A stretch of DNA of 64,000 nt from a bacterium (GTDB taxonomy: Bacteria > Babelota > Babeliae > Babelales > Vermiphilaceae). The notes beneath the pieces are model-generated. The model had not been told where the DNA came from. It did no database searches and was given only the letters and a program-made list of their open reading frames with translations. The stretch is taken from assembly GCA_021833825.1 (NCBI GenBank), contig JAKBEL010000007.1, positions 1 through 64,000 of the forward strand, in the 5' to 3' direction. Below are positions 17,196-24,889 of the stretch, piece by piece. A program made the position numbers and the translations under genes. Position 1 is the stretch's first letter, and each line of letters opens with the position of its first letter.

Positions 17196-17652
17196 TGTTT
17201 TTTCTTTTATATCAAAATTATTTCTTTTAATTTTTCTTTATATATCTCTTAGTTTTTCAATATTCTGTTTTTCTTTCTTATTCTTCTTCACGCTCGCCGC
17301 GTGTGGCATTAAGAGGTTCTTGTCAACCTCTTAATGATCTGGACACAAAAGGAGACCTTTTGAATCCCCAAACCGGTTTGAAGCATGAACACTCGCCTAT
17401 CGGCTCCATTCAGCTGCAAACCTTACATCTGATATATATTATTTTATATTAAGTTCTGATAACGAGTCCCAGACCCGAAGCTCGTAGAGCGTGTGGTCTG
17501 CGTTACGAGTGAGAGAGGCGATCCAACAGCATGTTGGTGTCTGGGATTGTTAAGGGGGCTGACAAGAGCCCCGCTTAACGACGCCACCCGGCAGGGTGAA
17601 AAATAACAAAAAAGAAAAAGAAATTTGATATAAAGAAAATATATTAAGTACA
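17196..17652. repeat. Gap with an inverted pair of three-hairpin elements R2
   Basis: Two copies face each other. Copy in + sense, about 17270-17365: CACGC 17289-17293 with GCGTG 17299-17303 (loop TCGCC); 17307-17318 with 17325-17336, a perfect 12-bp stem with loop CTTGTC; 17346-17352 with 17356-17362. Copy in minus sense, about 17440-17645: 17523-17528 with 17532-17537 (loop GCA); 17549-17560 with 17567-17579 (loop GACAAG, one bulged G); 17585-17589 with 17594-17598. Each is read as the 3' flank of its neighbouring gene after a pyrimidine-rich tract. About 17393-17433 resembles 193-235. Confidence 0.75.
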
Positions 17653-18462
17653 TTAAAATGATACAACATTTTCACAAATGTTAATCATCTTATCTTTTAC
17701 CAAACCATCCAAAACAACTTTATATCTCTCCTGCTCTCTACCAAGAGAATCAAAAAGATCATCAATATCTATCTTGCCAACTTCAGTTAATTTTCTAATT
17801 ATCTTCCCTCTAATCTGACGATTAGATCCTTCAAATTTTGATTGAACCGCATAATGAGCACTGCGCCTGTTTGGATTAGGGAGCATTTTTTTAAGATAGA
17901 CCCCATAATCCATGAGAGCATAATACCACTCTCTTGGATTTGATTGATCAACTGTTTGAGCAATCAGTGGAAGCAATTGCCTATCATGGACATCATCTTT
18001 CTCTTTAAAGAAAGTGTGCAAATAAACAGTTCTTATATTCGTTTCAATAAATACAACCGGCTTATTAAAAGCAAATGCCACAATAGAAGCAGCAGTATTA
18101 GGGCCAATATGTCTGAAGGTTTTTAATATTTCAGGATCATCTGGAACAACACCTTCATATTCTTGAGTAATTCGTTGCGCATTTTCCCATAACGCTTTAC
18201 CACGCCGATTGTAGCCAAGACCTTGCCAAACACCAAGCACATCCTGCAGATCAGCATCTGCTAAACTATATATGTCCGGGAAAGCCGCAATAAATTGCTC
18301 AAATTTAGCAACAACACGATCAGTCTGCGTCTGTTGCAACATAATCTCAGAAACCATAATATAGTAAGGATTATCAACGTTACGCCAAGCAAAATATCTT
18401 TTGTTAGTTGCATAAAAATGCCAGATAAATGTTTGAAATGAGCACAATTCTTGCAAATCCAT
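17653..18462 (-). CDS. mutY: MutY-like A/G-specific adenine glycosylase without Fe-S cluster
   Basis: A 269-residue HhH-GPD glycosylase that should remove adenine opposite oxidised guanine. The catalytic-loop motif SEIMLQQTQ (about residues 38-46) keeps the MutY glutamate. The helix-hairpin-helix is FRHIGPNTAASI near residue 118. The position of the family's catalytic aspartate (ILDGN in E. coli) reads FIETN here, a Glu. The C-terminal four-cysteine cluster loop is absent: after YLKKMLPNPNRR no cysteine ligands follow, and there is no MutT-like domain. The protein is shorter than E. coli MutY (350). A short winged-helix-like C-terminus is possible. Confidence 0.8.
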   Translation of the reverse strand: MDLQELCSFQTFIWHFYATNKRYFAWRNVDNPYYIMVSEIMLQQTQTDRVVAKFEQFIAAFPDIYSLADADLQDVLGVWQGLGYNRRGKALWENAQRITQEYEGVVPDDPEILKTFRHIGPNTAASIVAFAFNKPVVFIETNIRTVYLHTFFKEKDDVHDRQLLPLIAQTVDQSNPREWYYALMDYGVYLKKMLPNPNRRSAHYAVQSKFEGSNRQIRGKIIRKLTEVGKIDIDDLFDSLGREQERYKVVLDGLVKDKMINICENVVSF

Positions 18463-18528
18463 AAGAGCCTTGTTGTTAATACTTTGTATGTATTATAATA
18501 AAAGAACAAAAAACTAAAAGGAGCTTCT

Positions 18529-19299
18529 ATGATCACCTCTTTTATTCACTGTGCACTATTTGTGTTTCTGTACATGAACCTACTCTTTGTATTAGCACTC
18601 TATAAAAAAGACAACAGTATTGCCGACATCGGATGGGGCATAGGGTTCATGCTGATCGCACTCTATACATTTTTTCAATTTAGTAACTTTGAACAGCGTC
18701 AAATAATCACAACCGCTTTAATCCTTTTGTGGGGAACACGATTAGCTACACATATCTACCTTCGCAATAAGGGCAAGGGAGAAGATCCTCGCTATCAAGC
18801 GTGGCGCCAACAATGGGGAGATCATTTTTTTATACGTAGTTATCTTCAAGTATTTATGTTGCAAGGATTTATTATGCTACTTATTGCAACACCCATTATT
18901 ATCATTAATAGTATTCATGGACCTACATTAGGATTTTTTGATCTGCTTGGGTTTACTATTTGGTTTGTCGGCCTCTTTTTTGAAGCGGTTGCCGACTATC
19001 AACTTTACCTATTTTTACAAGACCCCACAAAGCGTGGCGAAATCATGATGCATGGCCTCTGGCGCTATTCGCGCCATCCAAACTATTTTGGCGAAGTACT
19101 TATTTGGTGGGGCATCTTTATTATAGCATGCAATGTTCCTTATGGACTGATATCCATAGCCAGCGCAATCACCATAAGCTACATACTTCTATTTGTATCT
19201 GGCGTACCTCTTGCTGAAAAACAACTAAAGGGGCTCAAAGATTTTGCCGAATATGAAAAGAGAACCAGCATCTTTATTCCATGGTTTGTAAAAAAATAA
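18529..19299 (+). CDS. DUF1295 / steroid 5-alpha-reductase-like membrane protein
   Basis: A 256-residue integral membrane protein. Six or seven hydrophobic helices are followed by the family signature LWRYSRHPNYFGEVLIWWG (about residues 178-196) and a YEKRTSIFIPW C-terminus. The domain is shared with eukaryotic 5-alpha-reductases and isoprenylcysteine methyltransferases, so an NAD(P)H-linked reduction or methyl transfer on a lipid substrate is possible; the bacterial role is not established. A strong AAAGGAGC ribosome site precedes the start. The lactate dehydrogenase gene follows immediately and may be co-transcribed. Confidence 0.88.
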   Translation: MITSFIHCALFVFLYMNLLFVLALYKKDNSIADIGWGIGFMLIALYTFFQFSNFEQRQIITTALILLWGTRLATHIYLRNKGKGEDPRYQAWRQQWGDHFFIRSYLQVFMLQGFIMLLIATPIIIINSIHGPTLGFFDLLGFTIWFVGLFFEAVADYQLYLFLQDPTKRGEIMMHGLWRYSRHPNYFGEVLIWWGIFIIACNVPYGLISIASAITISYILLFVSGVPLAEKQLKGLKDFAEYEKRTSIFIPWFVKK

Positions 19300-19310
19300 C
19301 GAAATTATCA

Positions 19311-20225
19311 ATGAAGCCAACAAAAATAGCTATTATTGGAACTGGATCGGTTGGAGCAACTACGGCATACGCTTGTATAATGCGCAACATAGCTGCCCAA
19401 ATAATGTTAGTTGATGTTGATGAAAAAAAATGCAAAGGTGAAGTTCTTGATCTATCAGATGCGCTTCCATTCTCAGCAACGTCAAAAGTCGAACAGGCAA
19501 CATTCACTCAAGCGGCGCAAGCTGATATTATCATCATTGCAGCAGGTAAACCACAATCACCGGGGCAAAAGAGAACTGAACTTCTTGAAATAAATGGGAA
19601 AATAGTAAAATCGATAATAGAGAAGCTTAACCCTATAAACCCAAAGAGCGTTATCATTGTCGTCAGTAACCCTGTTGACCCCTTAACCTGGTATACACAG
19701 CAGCTGATTGATCTACCTAAAAATCAGATTATTGGATCTGGCACTATGCTCGATTCACAACGATTACGCAATCTTATCGCACAGAGACTCGATATTGGCG
19801 AACAGTCCATTCATGCCTATATTATAGGGGAACATGGCGATAAACAGGTTGCAGCACTATCAGCAGGCAATATAGCAGACGTTCCTTTGTATACATTTAT
19901 CCCTATAACTGAGCTACAAACAATGGCCCAAGAGGCAATGAGAAGAGCTTATGAGATTATAGAACTTAAAAATTGCACCTGCTATGGAGTAGCTTCATGC
20001 GTTGCCGCCATATGCGAAAACATCATATTCGACACCAAACGGATAATCCCTGTATCCTGTTTTATTGAAGAATACAACCTATGCATGAGCATGCCGGCAA
20101 CGATAGGGGCCAATGGCACAGAAGAGATAATAAAACCCCCTTTAAACGCTACCGAACAAAAAGAGCTCTTAATATCAATAGAATCTATAAGGTCTAACAT
20201 CAATATTCTCAAAAATAGCCTATAA
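19311..20225 (+). CDS. ldh: L-lactate dehydrogenase
   Basis: NAD-dependent enzyme interconverting pyruvate and L-lactate, recycling NADH. The start at 19311 is chosen because the alternative at 19281 lies inside the upstream gene; this gives 304 residues. The NAD-binding GTGSVGATT spans residues 10-18. The substrate loop reads AAGKPQSPGQKRTELL, with Gln rather than Arg at the specificity position, favouring lactate over malate. VVSNPVDPLTW and the catalytic GEHGD follow. Length is normal. Together with eno and tpiA in this window it suggests a fermentative lower glycolysis. Confidence 0.9.
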   Translation: MKPTKIAIIGTGSVGATTAYACIMRNIAAQIMLVDVDEKKCKGEVLDLSDALPFSATSKVEQATFTQAAQADIIIIAAGKPQSPGQKRTELLEINGKIVKSIIEKLNPINPKSVIIVVSNPVDPLTWYTQQLIDLPKNQIIGSGTMLDSQRLRNLIAQRLDIGEQSIHAYIIGEHGDKQVAALSAGNIADVPLYTFIPITELQTMAQEAMRRAYEIIELKNCTCYGVASCVAAICENIIFDTKRIIPVSCFIEEYNLCMSMPATIGANGTEEIIKPPLNATEQKELLISIESIRSNINILKNSL

Positions 20226-20448
20226 AAATCTATTACTAGATATCATTAATTTAGACATAATAATTATATTTTGAGGCAAAAACAGAGCCTTTATACCTGT
20301 AGTTATAATTCTATTTTAAAAAATTTCAATTTGTAACAAAAAATTATTGTTTTTTTGACTGAAATACTGTTAGACTGTTTTTAGTGATAAAAACTACTCT
20401 AAGTAATGGGGTAGGCATATGTTTAACCTTCATTCAAAAAGGATTGTA

Positions 20449-20811
20449 ATGAAGAAATTATTATTAGTTGCCCTAGTGGCAGTTTCTGTGGTCGGCTTAG
20501 CTGATGCACGTTGTGGTAGAAGAAGCAGTTGTGAAACTAATGCATGCGCACCAAAATGCGAGCAAAAGTCTTCTTGCTGCATAGGTTCTCCTGTAGTCGT
20601 TTGCAGCACTGTAAGCGAAACATGTGGAGAGATGCCTCAGTTGTGTTCGTTGAAACCTGTACGCGTACACGTTAACAAACACACAGACATCATCCATACT
20701 TTCTCTTGTGCAGAGCGCGGACCTTGTGAGGTTATCCCAACTCAAGCTCAAGTTGATGCTCTTGTAGAAATGGGTGCAGTTCCAGCTGGAACACAACCTT
20801 GCTCACGCTAA
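20449..20811 (+). CDS. Cysteine-rich secreted protein of unknown function
   Basis: A 120-residue protein. The ATG at 20449 is preferred over 20419 because AAAAAGGA lies about 6 bp upstream and a clean signal peptide results (KKLLLVALVAVSVVGLADA, cleavage near residue 20). The mature chain holds more than a dozen cysteines, several in short-spaced pairs, so it is probably disulphide-bonded in the periplasm or outside. No family recognised. A terminator follows directly, so it is a single-gene transcript; this style fits a structural or host-directed protein. The cysteine content contrasts with cysteine loss in the repair enzymes nearby. Confidence 0.75.
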   Translation: MKKLLLVALVAVSVVGLADARCGRRSSCETNACAPKCEQKSSCCIGSPVVVCSTVSETCGEMPQLCSLKPVRVHVNKHTDIIHTFSCAERGPCEVIPTQAQVDALVEMGAVPAGTQPCSR

Positions 20812-20837
20812 ATTTAGCTTAGCAAAATAAGAATAAA

Positions 20838-20880
20838 CGACCCGTCATTGCTATCAAAGTAGTGACGGGTTGTTTTCTCT
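20838..20880 (+). terminator. Intrinsic terminator of the cysteine-rich protein gene
   Basis: ACCCGTCA at 20840-20847 pairs with TGACGGGT at 20863-20870, followed by TGTTTTCTCTTT. It also lies at the 3' end of the leftward gene that stops at 20881. Confidence 0.8.
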
Positions 20881-21984
20881 TTAAGACAAAATTGAAAATC
20901 TTTTTGATCTTAATACATATATCTGATAAATAAAAAACATTGTCAAAAGAATAATCATTAAAAAACCTAAGATAAACAATAACGCGGTTATCAATGATGA
21001 AACTTTGAGCAATAGATTGTTCTTACTAATAACATCTTCTATAGCCCGAGCCATTATAGCCATACGCTCTTCGCGATCAATATTTATATCTAATTTGCGC
21101 ATTAATAGCTTATGAACAAATCCATCTACTGATACTGCAACTGCATTGTAATCAATCTGCCCCAGACTACAGATTTTTTTATAACCCAACTGAGCAAGTA
21201 ACTCCATAGCATGATTGGCATGAAAAGCTCCCACACAAACAATAACATGCTCATCTTGCTCTTGGGCTAAAGTATGCAACAATAAACAGTCAAATATTCT
21301 GCTATCAAATGCAATCCAATAATCGCTATATTTAAACTCTTTTTTTCTTGGATCGGCATTAATAGCAGCAACAATCTCTTTAAACTCATCTGTTCTTACA
21401 AGGTCAGCAACAAATTCATCATGAGCCCTTAAATAATCCCATAGCGGTTTAAATACCTGGGTGACCATATCTGTCGACTCTCTGTAGTATTCATTAAAAA
21501 GATCATTATCATCATACGATCTAATATCAGCTATTACGCTATCAAGCATATGCATAGCCATCTTGCCAGTTATTGAGCGACCACTTCTGAAAGCATCAAC
21601 CCATTGACGATAATCAATATTGCGTGCATCAACTCCAGCAGTACGTGCAAATAGCGCAAGTCCACGCAAAGGAAACCGTGATGATTCTTCTTTTTTTAAA
21701 TGTTCCATACAATCAAGCTCAATCTGAGCCATAAATCGATCGTTATGAACATAATTACGCAAAGTTGATGTATCAACCATCTCTTCGGTAAACAACTTTG
21801 CATTAAGCTCTTTTGCTAAATTTACTATAGCAATTTGCTGCTCTGGAGCCTTTTCATAAGCCTCATGAATATCATTAAAGAAATATATATTCTGTTGCCC
21901 ATTGGACATATGGGTTGCACAGGTAAACACTGCCTTAACAGGTTGAGCAAATAGTAGGAATAAAAATAGTAATCTGAATAACAT
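20881..21984 (-). CDS. Exported TraB/TIKI/ChaN-like protein with C-terminal anchor
   Basis: A 367-residue protein with a signal peptide (residues 1-18) and a C-terminal transmembrane helix (about 335-358) ending in a short basic tail. Near the N-terminus YFFNDIHEAY places a His at residue 40, soon followed by acidic LFTEEMV. Near residue 243 VIVCVGAFHANHAMELL gives a GxxH-type motif and a GYKK end. This N-terminal His/Glu plus distal GxxH plan is typical of the TraB/PrgY-TIKI-ChaN-erythromycin esterase superfamily, which includes putative metallopeptidases. The match is by motif only, so the call is tentative. Topology suggests the domain faces the periplasm. Confidence 0.5.
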   Translation of the reverse strand: MLFRLLFLFLLFAQPVKAVFTCATHMSNGQQNIYFFNDIHEAYEKAPEQQIAIVNLAKELNAKLFTEEMVDTSTLRNYVHNDRFMAQIELDCMEHLKKEESSRFPLRGLALFARTAGVDARNIDYRQWVDAFRSGRSITGKMAMHMLDSVIADIRSYDDNDLFNEYYRESTDMVTQVFKPLWDYLRAHDEFVADLVRTDEFKEIVAAINADPRKKEFKYSDYWIAFDSRIFDCLLLHTLAQEQDEHVIVCVGAFHANHAMELLAQLGYKKICSLGQIDYNAVAVSVDGFVHKLLMRKLDINIDREERMAIMARAIEDVISKNNLLLKVSSLITALLFILGFLMIILLTMFFIYQIYVLRSKRFSILS

Positions 21985-22147
21985 ATAAACTCCCTAAATA
22001 TAACTACATTAAAACTCATTCATTGTCTTAATGATAATCAAATTAATACTAACTGTCAAAAGGCCTCCAGACCTAATTTTACAGAGATAGACAGGTTCAA
22101 AAGAGCCCTAAATAGCTCCTGAAGCTGTTTTAATAATTTTATATCGA

Positions 22148-22175
22148 TTGACAAATAGCAAATTACTGATAAAAT
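22148..22175 (+). promoter_or_regulatory. Candidate sigma-70 promoter of the caspase-like peptidase gene
   Basis: TTGACA at 22148-22153, 16 bp, TAAAAT at 22170-22175. The CGATTGACAAATAG stretch and an upstream AGCTCCTGAAG are shared with the region before the secreted protein gene at 6029. Confidence 0.6.
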
Positions 22176-22215
22176 TAGATTAAATAGAAAATTTGATCTA
22201 ATGGAGGTTAAATCT

Positions 22216-23169
22216 ATGAAAAAGCCCATTTTTATCACATTAGCCCTTATTTTAAGCGGCCTAATATTAATAAAACAGTTCATATTAAACGGTCAAAGCT
22301 CAATAACAGAGATCTGTATTTTTAGCGATTATGTCGGATCAGAAGCCATCGGTAGCACAGCTATAGTAGAAGAGACCCTTAAATCCATTAGCGTTGAATG
22401 TAATCATATATTTTTAAATAAAATGTTATGGAATGAATGCATAAACGACCTTAACAAAGATGCCTTTAAATCAATCTGGAATGTATATGATACTCATATT
22501 GGACTCTTATATCTACAACACAGACATGCACCCTTATTGCCCGGCATGCAGATAGACAAATGCACCATTATTAATGATCCTTTTGATGCTAGCCAGATGT
22601 CTGTCATTAATGAAAATAAAGAATGGGCAAAACTATTTGAAACATTATTCGATATCGGCACATGGCAACAATATCACAGCAATCCTAACAATAGAATATG
22701 CATCTACATGAATGGTCATGGAATGGCAAGAATGGATTCATATGATTATGATATTGTATGCGGGATCAATGCAAAAGAGTTTGCTCATCTTTTGAACTTC
22801 TTCAACAAAGAACTGCGCATTAACCTTCTTGGTGTACAATCATGCTACTGGACAGCAGCGCGCATATCTGAACTGATGAAAGATCTCTATGGGTATACAA
22901 CATTGCGTTTCTCAATTTTGACACCACTTAGCTCAGAAGAGGGTCTATGGCTTGATACTGCTCATAATTACATAAAAAAAGAGGGCTATAAAAGCTGTTT
23001 TTTTGAATGCTGTGCTGACTTTACAGAACAATATAATCATCAAATGACCGATGAAATCAAAAAACTTGTTTATAGCACAGATACACTCTCATTAGAACTT
23101 AATAAAAATCAGAATGCAACCATGATTGCTGGCGGAACAAATGAACTTGTCACCATCGCAAGAGCATAA
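22216..23169 (+). CDS. Predicted clan CD (caspase/clostripain-like) cysteine peptidase, membrane-anchored
   Basis: A 317-residue protein. The start at 22216 has GGAGG about 8 bp upstream. An N-terminal hydrophobic segment (residues 5-22) exports or anchors it. Motifs fit the caspase-haemoglobinase fold: a hydrophobic strand ending in a catalytic-type histidine (YMNGHG, H168), then a second strand ending in a cysteine (LLGVQSCYW, C210), 42 residues apart. That is the spacing and order of clan CD peptidases. No exact family is recognised, and the call rests on this dyad. A second clan CD peptidase, a clostripain-like lipoprotein, lies at 31541. Targets unknown. Confidence 0.55.
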   Translation: MKKPIFITLALILSGLILIKQFILNGQSSITEICIFSDYVGSEAIGSTAIVEETLKSISVECNHIFLNKMLWNECINDLNKDAFKSIWNVYDTHIGLLYLQHRHAPLLPGMQIDKCTIINDPFDASQMSVINENKEWAKLFETLFDIGTWQQYHSNPNNRICIYMNGHGMARMDSYDYDIVCGINAKEFAHLLNFFNKELRINLLGVQSCYWTAARISELMKDLYGYTTLRFSILTPLSSEEGLWLDTAHNYIKKEGYKSCFFECCADFTEQYNHQMTDEIKKLVYSTDTLSLELNKNQNATMIAGGTNELVTIARA

Positions 23170-23176
23170 AGAATTT

Positions 23177-23824
23177 TTAGCTCTCTTTTCTCTGTATATT
23201 ATGTTTTGCAAAAAAATCTTGCCAGTCCTCTTTAATGCAATCACAATGCTTTGCTTTGCCAAATATAACCGTCTGCATCAACTCAGAAGGTGCCTCTTTT
23301 ATTTCTGCTACTATCTGATCTTCTGTTCTATTGCCAAAGATACGATTACAAAGAAATGGTTTGGTCTCCTTTTCATATAACTCATCCATCTCAATCTTTT
23401 TATCATTTAATGGCCTTGAACTCTTTTGCAATGCAATAATAGCTGCAACATCTCTTGCTATACTGCCCATAAGCTCTTTTTTATCAAGCTCTTTACTCTG
23501 CGCTGCTATTTTTTGATTCATTGCGCAGATCAGACCAAGCCCTAAAAAATAGACTATCTGTGGGTTCTTTGCGTGCTCACGGATCTCTTTTAGAAGATCA
23601 CTATAATTTTTGCCTTCTGCAATTTTTGCAGAAACCCACTCAATATCAGCCTGATCAAGCTTGAGACGATACTCTTGCATCTCCTGCTTAAACTTTTCCG
23701 TTCTGGCATTAAGATAATCCATCTGACTCGGGATTGATTTAACATAACTGGCAACACTGGAAAAAGATTCACTTTTTATAGCTGTTAACAAGAGGGGCAA
23801 AAGAAAAATATATTTTTTATTCAT
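23177..23824 (-). CDS. Secreted, helix-rich protein of unknown function
   Basis: A 215-residue protein. The start at 23824 is chosen over 23878 because it opens a signal peptide (NKKYIFLLPLLLTAIKS) and has AAAGGA upstream. The mature chain is charged and predicted largely helical, with coiled-coil-like stretches (for example MDYLNARTEKFKQEMQEYRL near residue 40), one hydrophobic patch (IVYFLGLGLICAM) and a cysteine pair near the C-terminus (HCDC). No family recognised. It converges with the caspase-like gene, with 7 bp between stop codons. Confidence 0.65.
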   Translation of the reverse strand: MNKKYIFLLPLLLTAIKSESFSSVASYVKSIPSQMDYLNARTEKFKQEMQEYRLKLDQADIEWVSAKIAEGKNYSDLLKEIREHAKNPQIVYFLGLGLICAMNQKIAAQSKELDKKELMGSIARDVAAIIALQKSSRPLNDKKIEMDELYEKETKPFLCNRIFGNRTEDQIVAEIKEAPSELMQTVIFGKAKHCDCIKEDWQDFFAKHNIQRKES

Positions 23825-24061
23825 GAAATTCCTTTCCATACTATTATTACCACCTTTAGCATAACCTTTTTCCCCCAATTTTACAAAAAAGACTACCCAC
23901 AGGACTCTTAATTATTTTTTACATAAATAATCGCTTCGTCCACCATTCAGCACCGCAAGAACAGGTTTAAATTTCAATTTTAAATATTTTTATTGATAAT
24001 AGCAATAGACTTGTGCTATTTTGTAAATGATAGAAATTAATTTAAATGGTTGGTTAAATCT

Positions 24062-24889
24062 ATGAGAAAGTTTCATGCATTTCTGTTGTTAACAATGGCT
24101 AGCTTAAGCCTTTTTGATCTTTTTGCCGCCTCAAGAGCCTCTTTACTTCTAAAACCACAATTCCAACAACTAATGAGCAGGCAACTCTCTTCGAGCAGAA
24201 AGCTCATGGCCTCAAGAATTCCAAAGTTAAAATCCTCACCTCTGTTACCTAAGGATAAGCTCCATAATCAGGCCGCACCTTTAAGCTATCAAACAATCAT
24301 CCAAGCATCAAGAAAGCGCCCCCTTGTAGCAACTACCATAGCAGCAACGCTTTCACTTTTTTATACCACAGATTTCTTGATACATTCATATAACAAAATG
24401 GTTGCCACAAAGGCCCTTGAAGAGCTTAAAAAGAATCCATGGGATGAAGGATCTGAAAAAATGTTTACAGAAATAGCTGAGAGAAATAAATTTTCCGATA
24501 AGGGCAGGTTGTTACAAAAACTACAACAAGAGGCCATTCCCCTCTATAACGCTTTTAAAAAGGGTGGGCCAGAAAATTTTTTGTCTCATCTACTAAGCAA
24601 CAAATACTCTACTTACGACGCCGAAAGATTTCTCTCTTCATATCACTTTGAACTCTTTATTAAAAAGCTTACTCCAGAAGAAAAAAATCAGATTCGTTTT
24701 GCGATTGAAGAGCAAATACTAAAGAGGAATAATGAGATTGAAGATCTAACAACTGATCCTGGTTGGCTCTGGGGCAGAAGAGAAAAAGCAGAACCTCAAT
24801 CTTCTGATACAAAGAAAAGGATCAGCACAATCAAAAAAGAATTAATAATCCTTAAAGCTGCTGAAAAGATTTTCTGGGTAATCCGTTAA
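24062..24889 (+). CDS. Secreted protein of unknown function, basic Ser/Arg-rich N-terminus
   Basis: A 275-residue protein. The ATG at 24062 is preferred over the TTG at 24050; GGTTAAATCTATGA around it also occurs at 22207-22220, so the two genes share a leader. A signal peptide (cleavage near residue 22, FAAS) is followed by about 45 residues rich in Ser, Leu, Arg and Lys with almost no acidic residue, then a hydrophobic segment (VATTIAATLSLFYTTDFLI, about 86-104) and a charged helical C-terminal region. Layout resembles the product at 6029. Possible host-directed or envelope protein; function unknown. Its stop overlaps the convergent peptidase gene by 4 bp. Confidence 0.65.
   Translation: MRKFHAFLLLTMASLSLFDLFAASRASLLLKPQFQQLMSRQLSSSRKLMASRIPKLKSSPLLPKDKLHNQAAPLSYQTIIQASRKRPLVATTIAATLSLFYTTDFLIHSYNKMVATKALEELKKNPWDEGSEKMFTEIAERNKFSDKGRLLQKLQQEAIPLYNAFKKGGPENFLSHLLSNKYSTYDAERFLSSYHFELFIKKLTPEEKNQIRFAIEEQILKRNNEIEDLTTDPGWLWGRREKAEPQSSDTKKRISTIKKELIILKAAEKIFWVIR

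Noticed and set aside
17444-17653. 69-residue minus-strand open frame after the mutY-like gene
   Set aside because: It is the translation of the R2 repeat; the related copy at 481-730 does not keep the frame.
18261-18536. 91-residue minus-strand frame overlapping the mutY-like start
   Set aside because: Out-of-frame shadow of the mutY-like gene running into the divergent promoter region.
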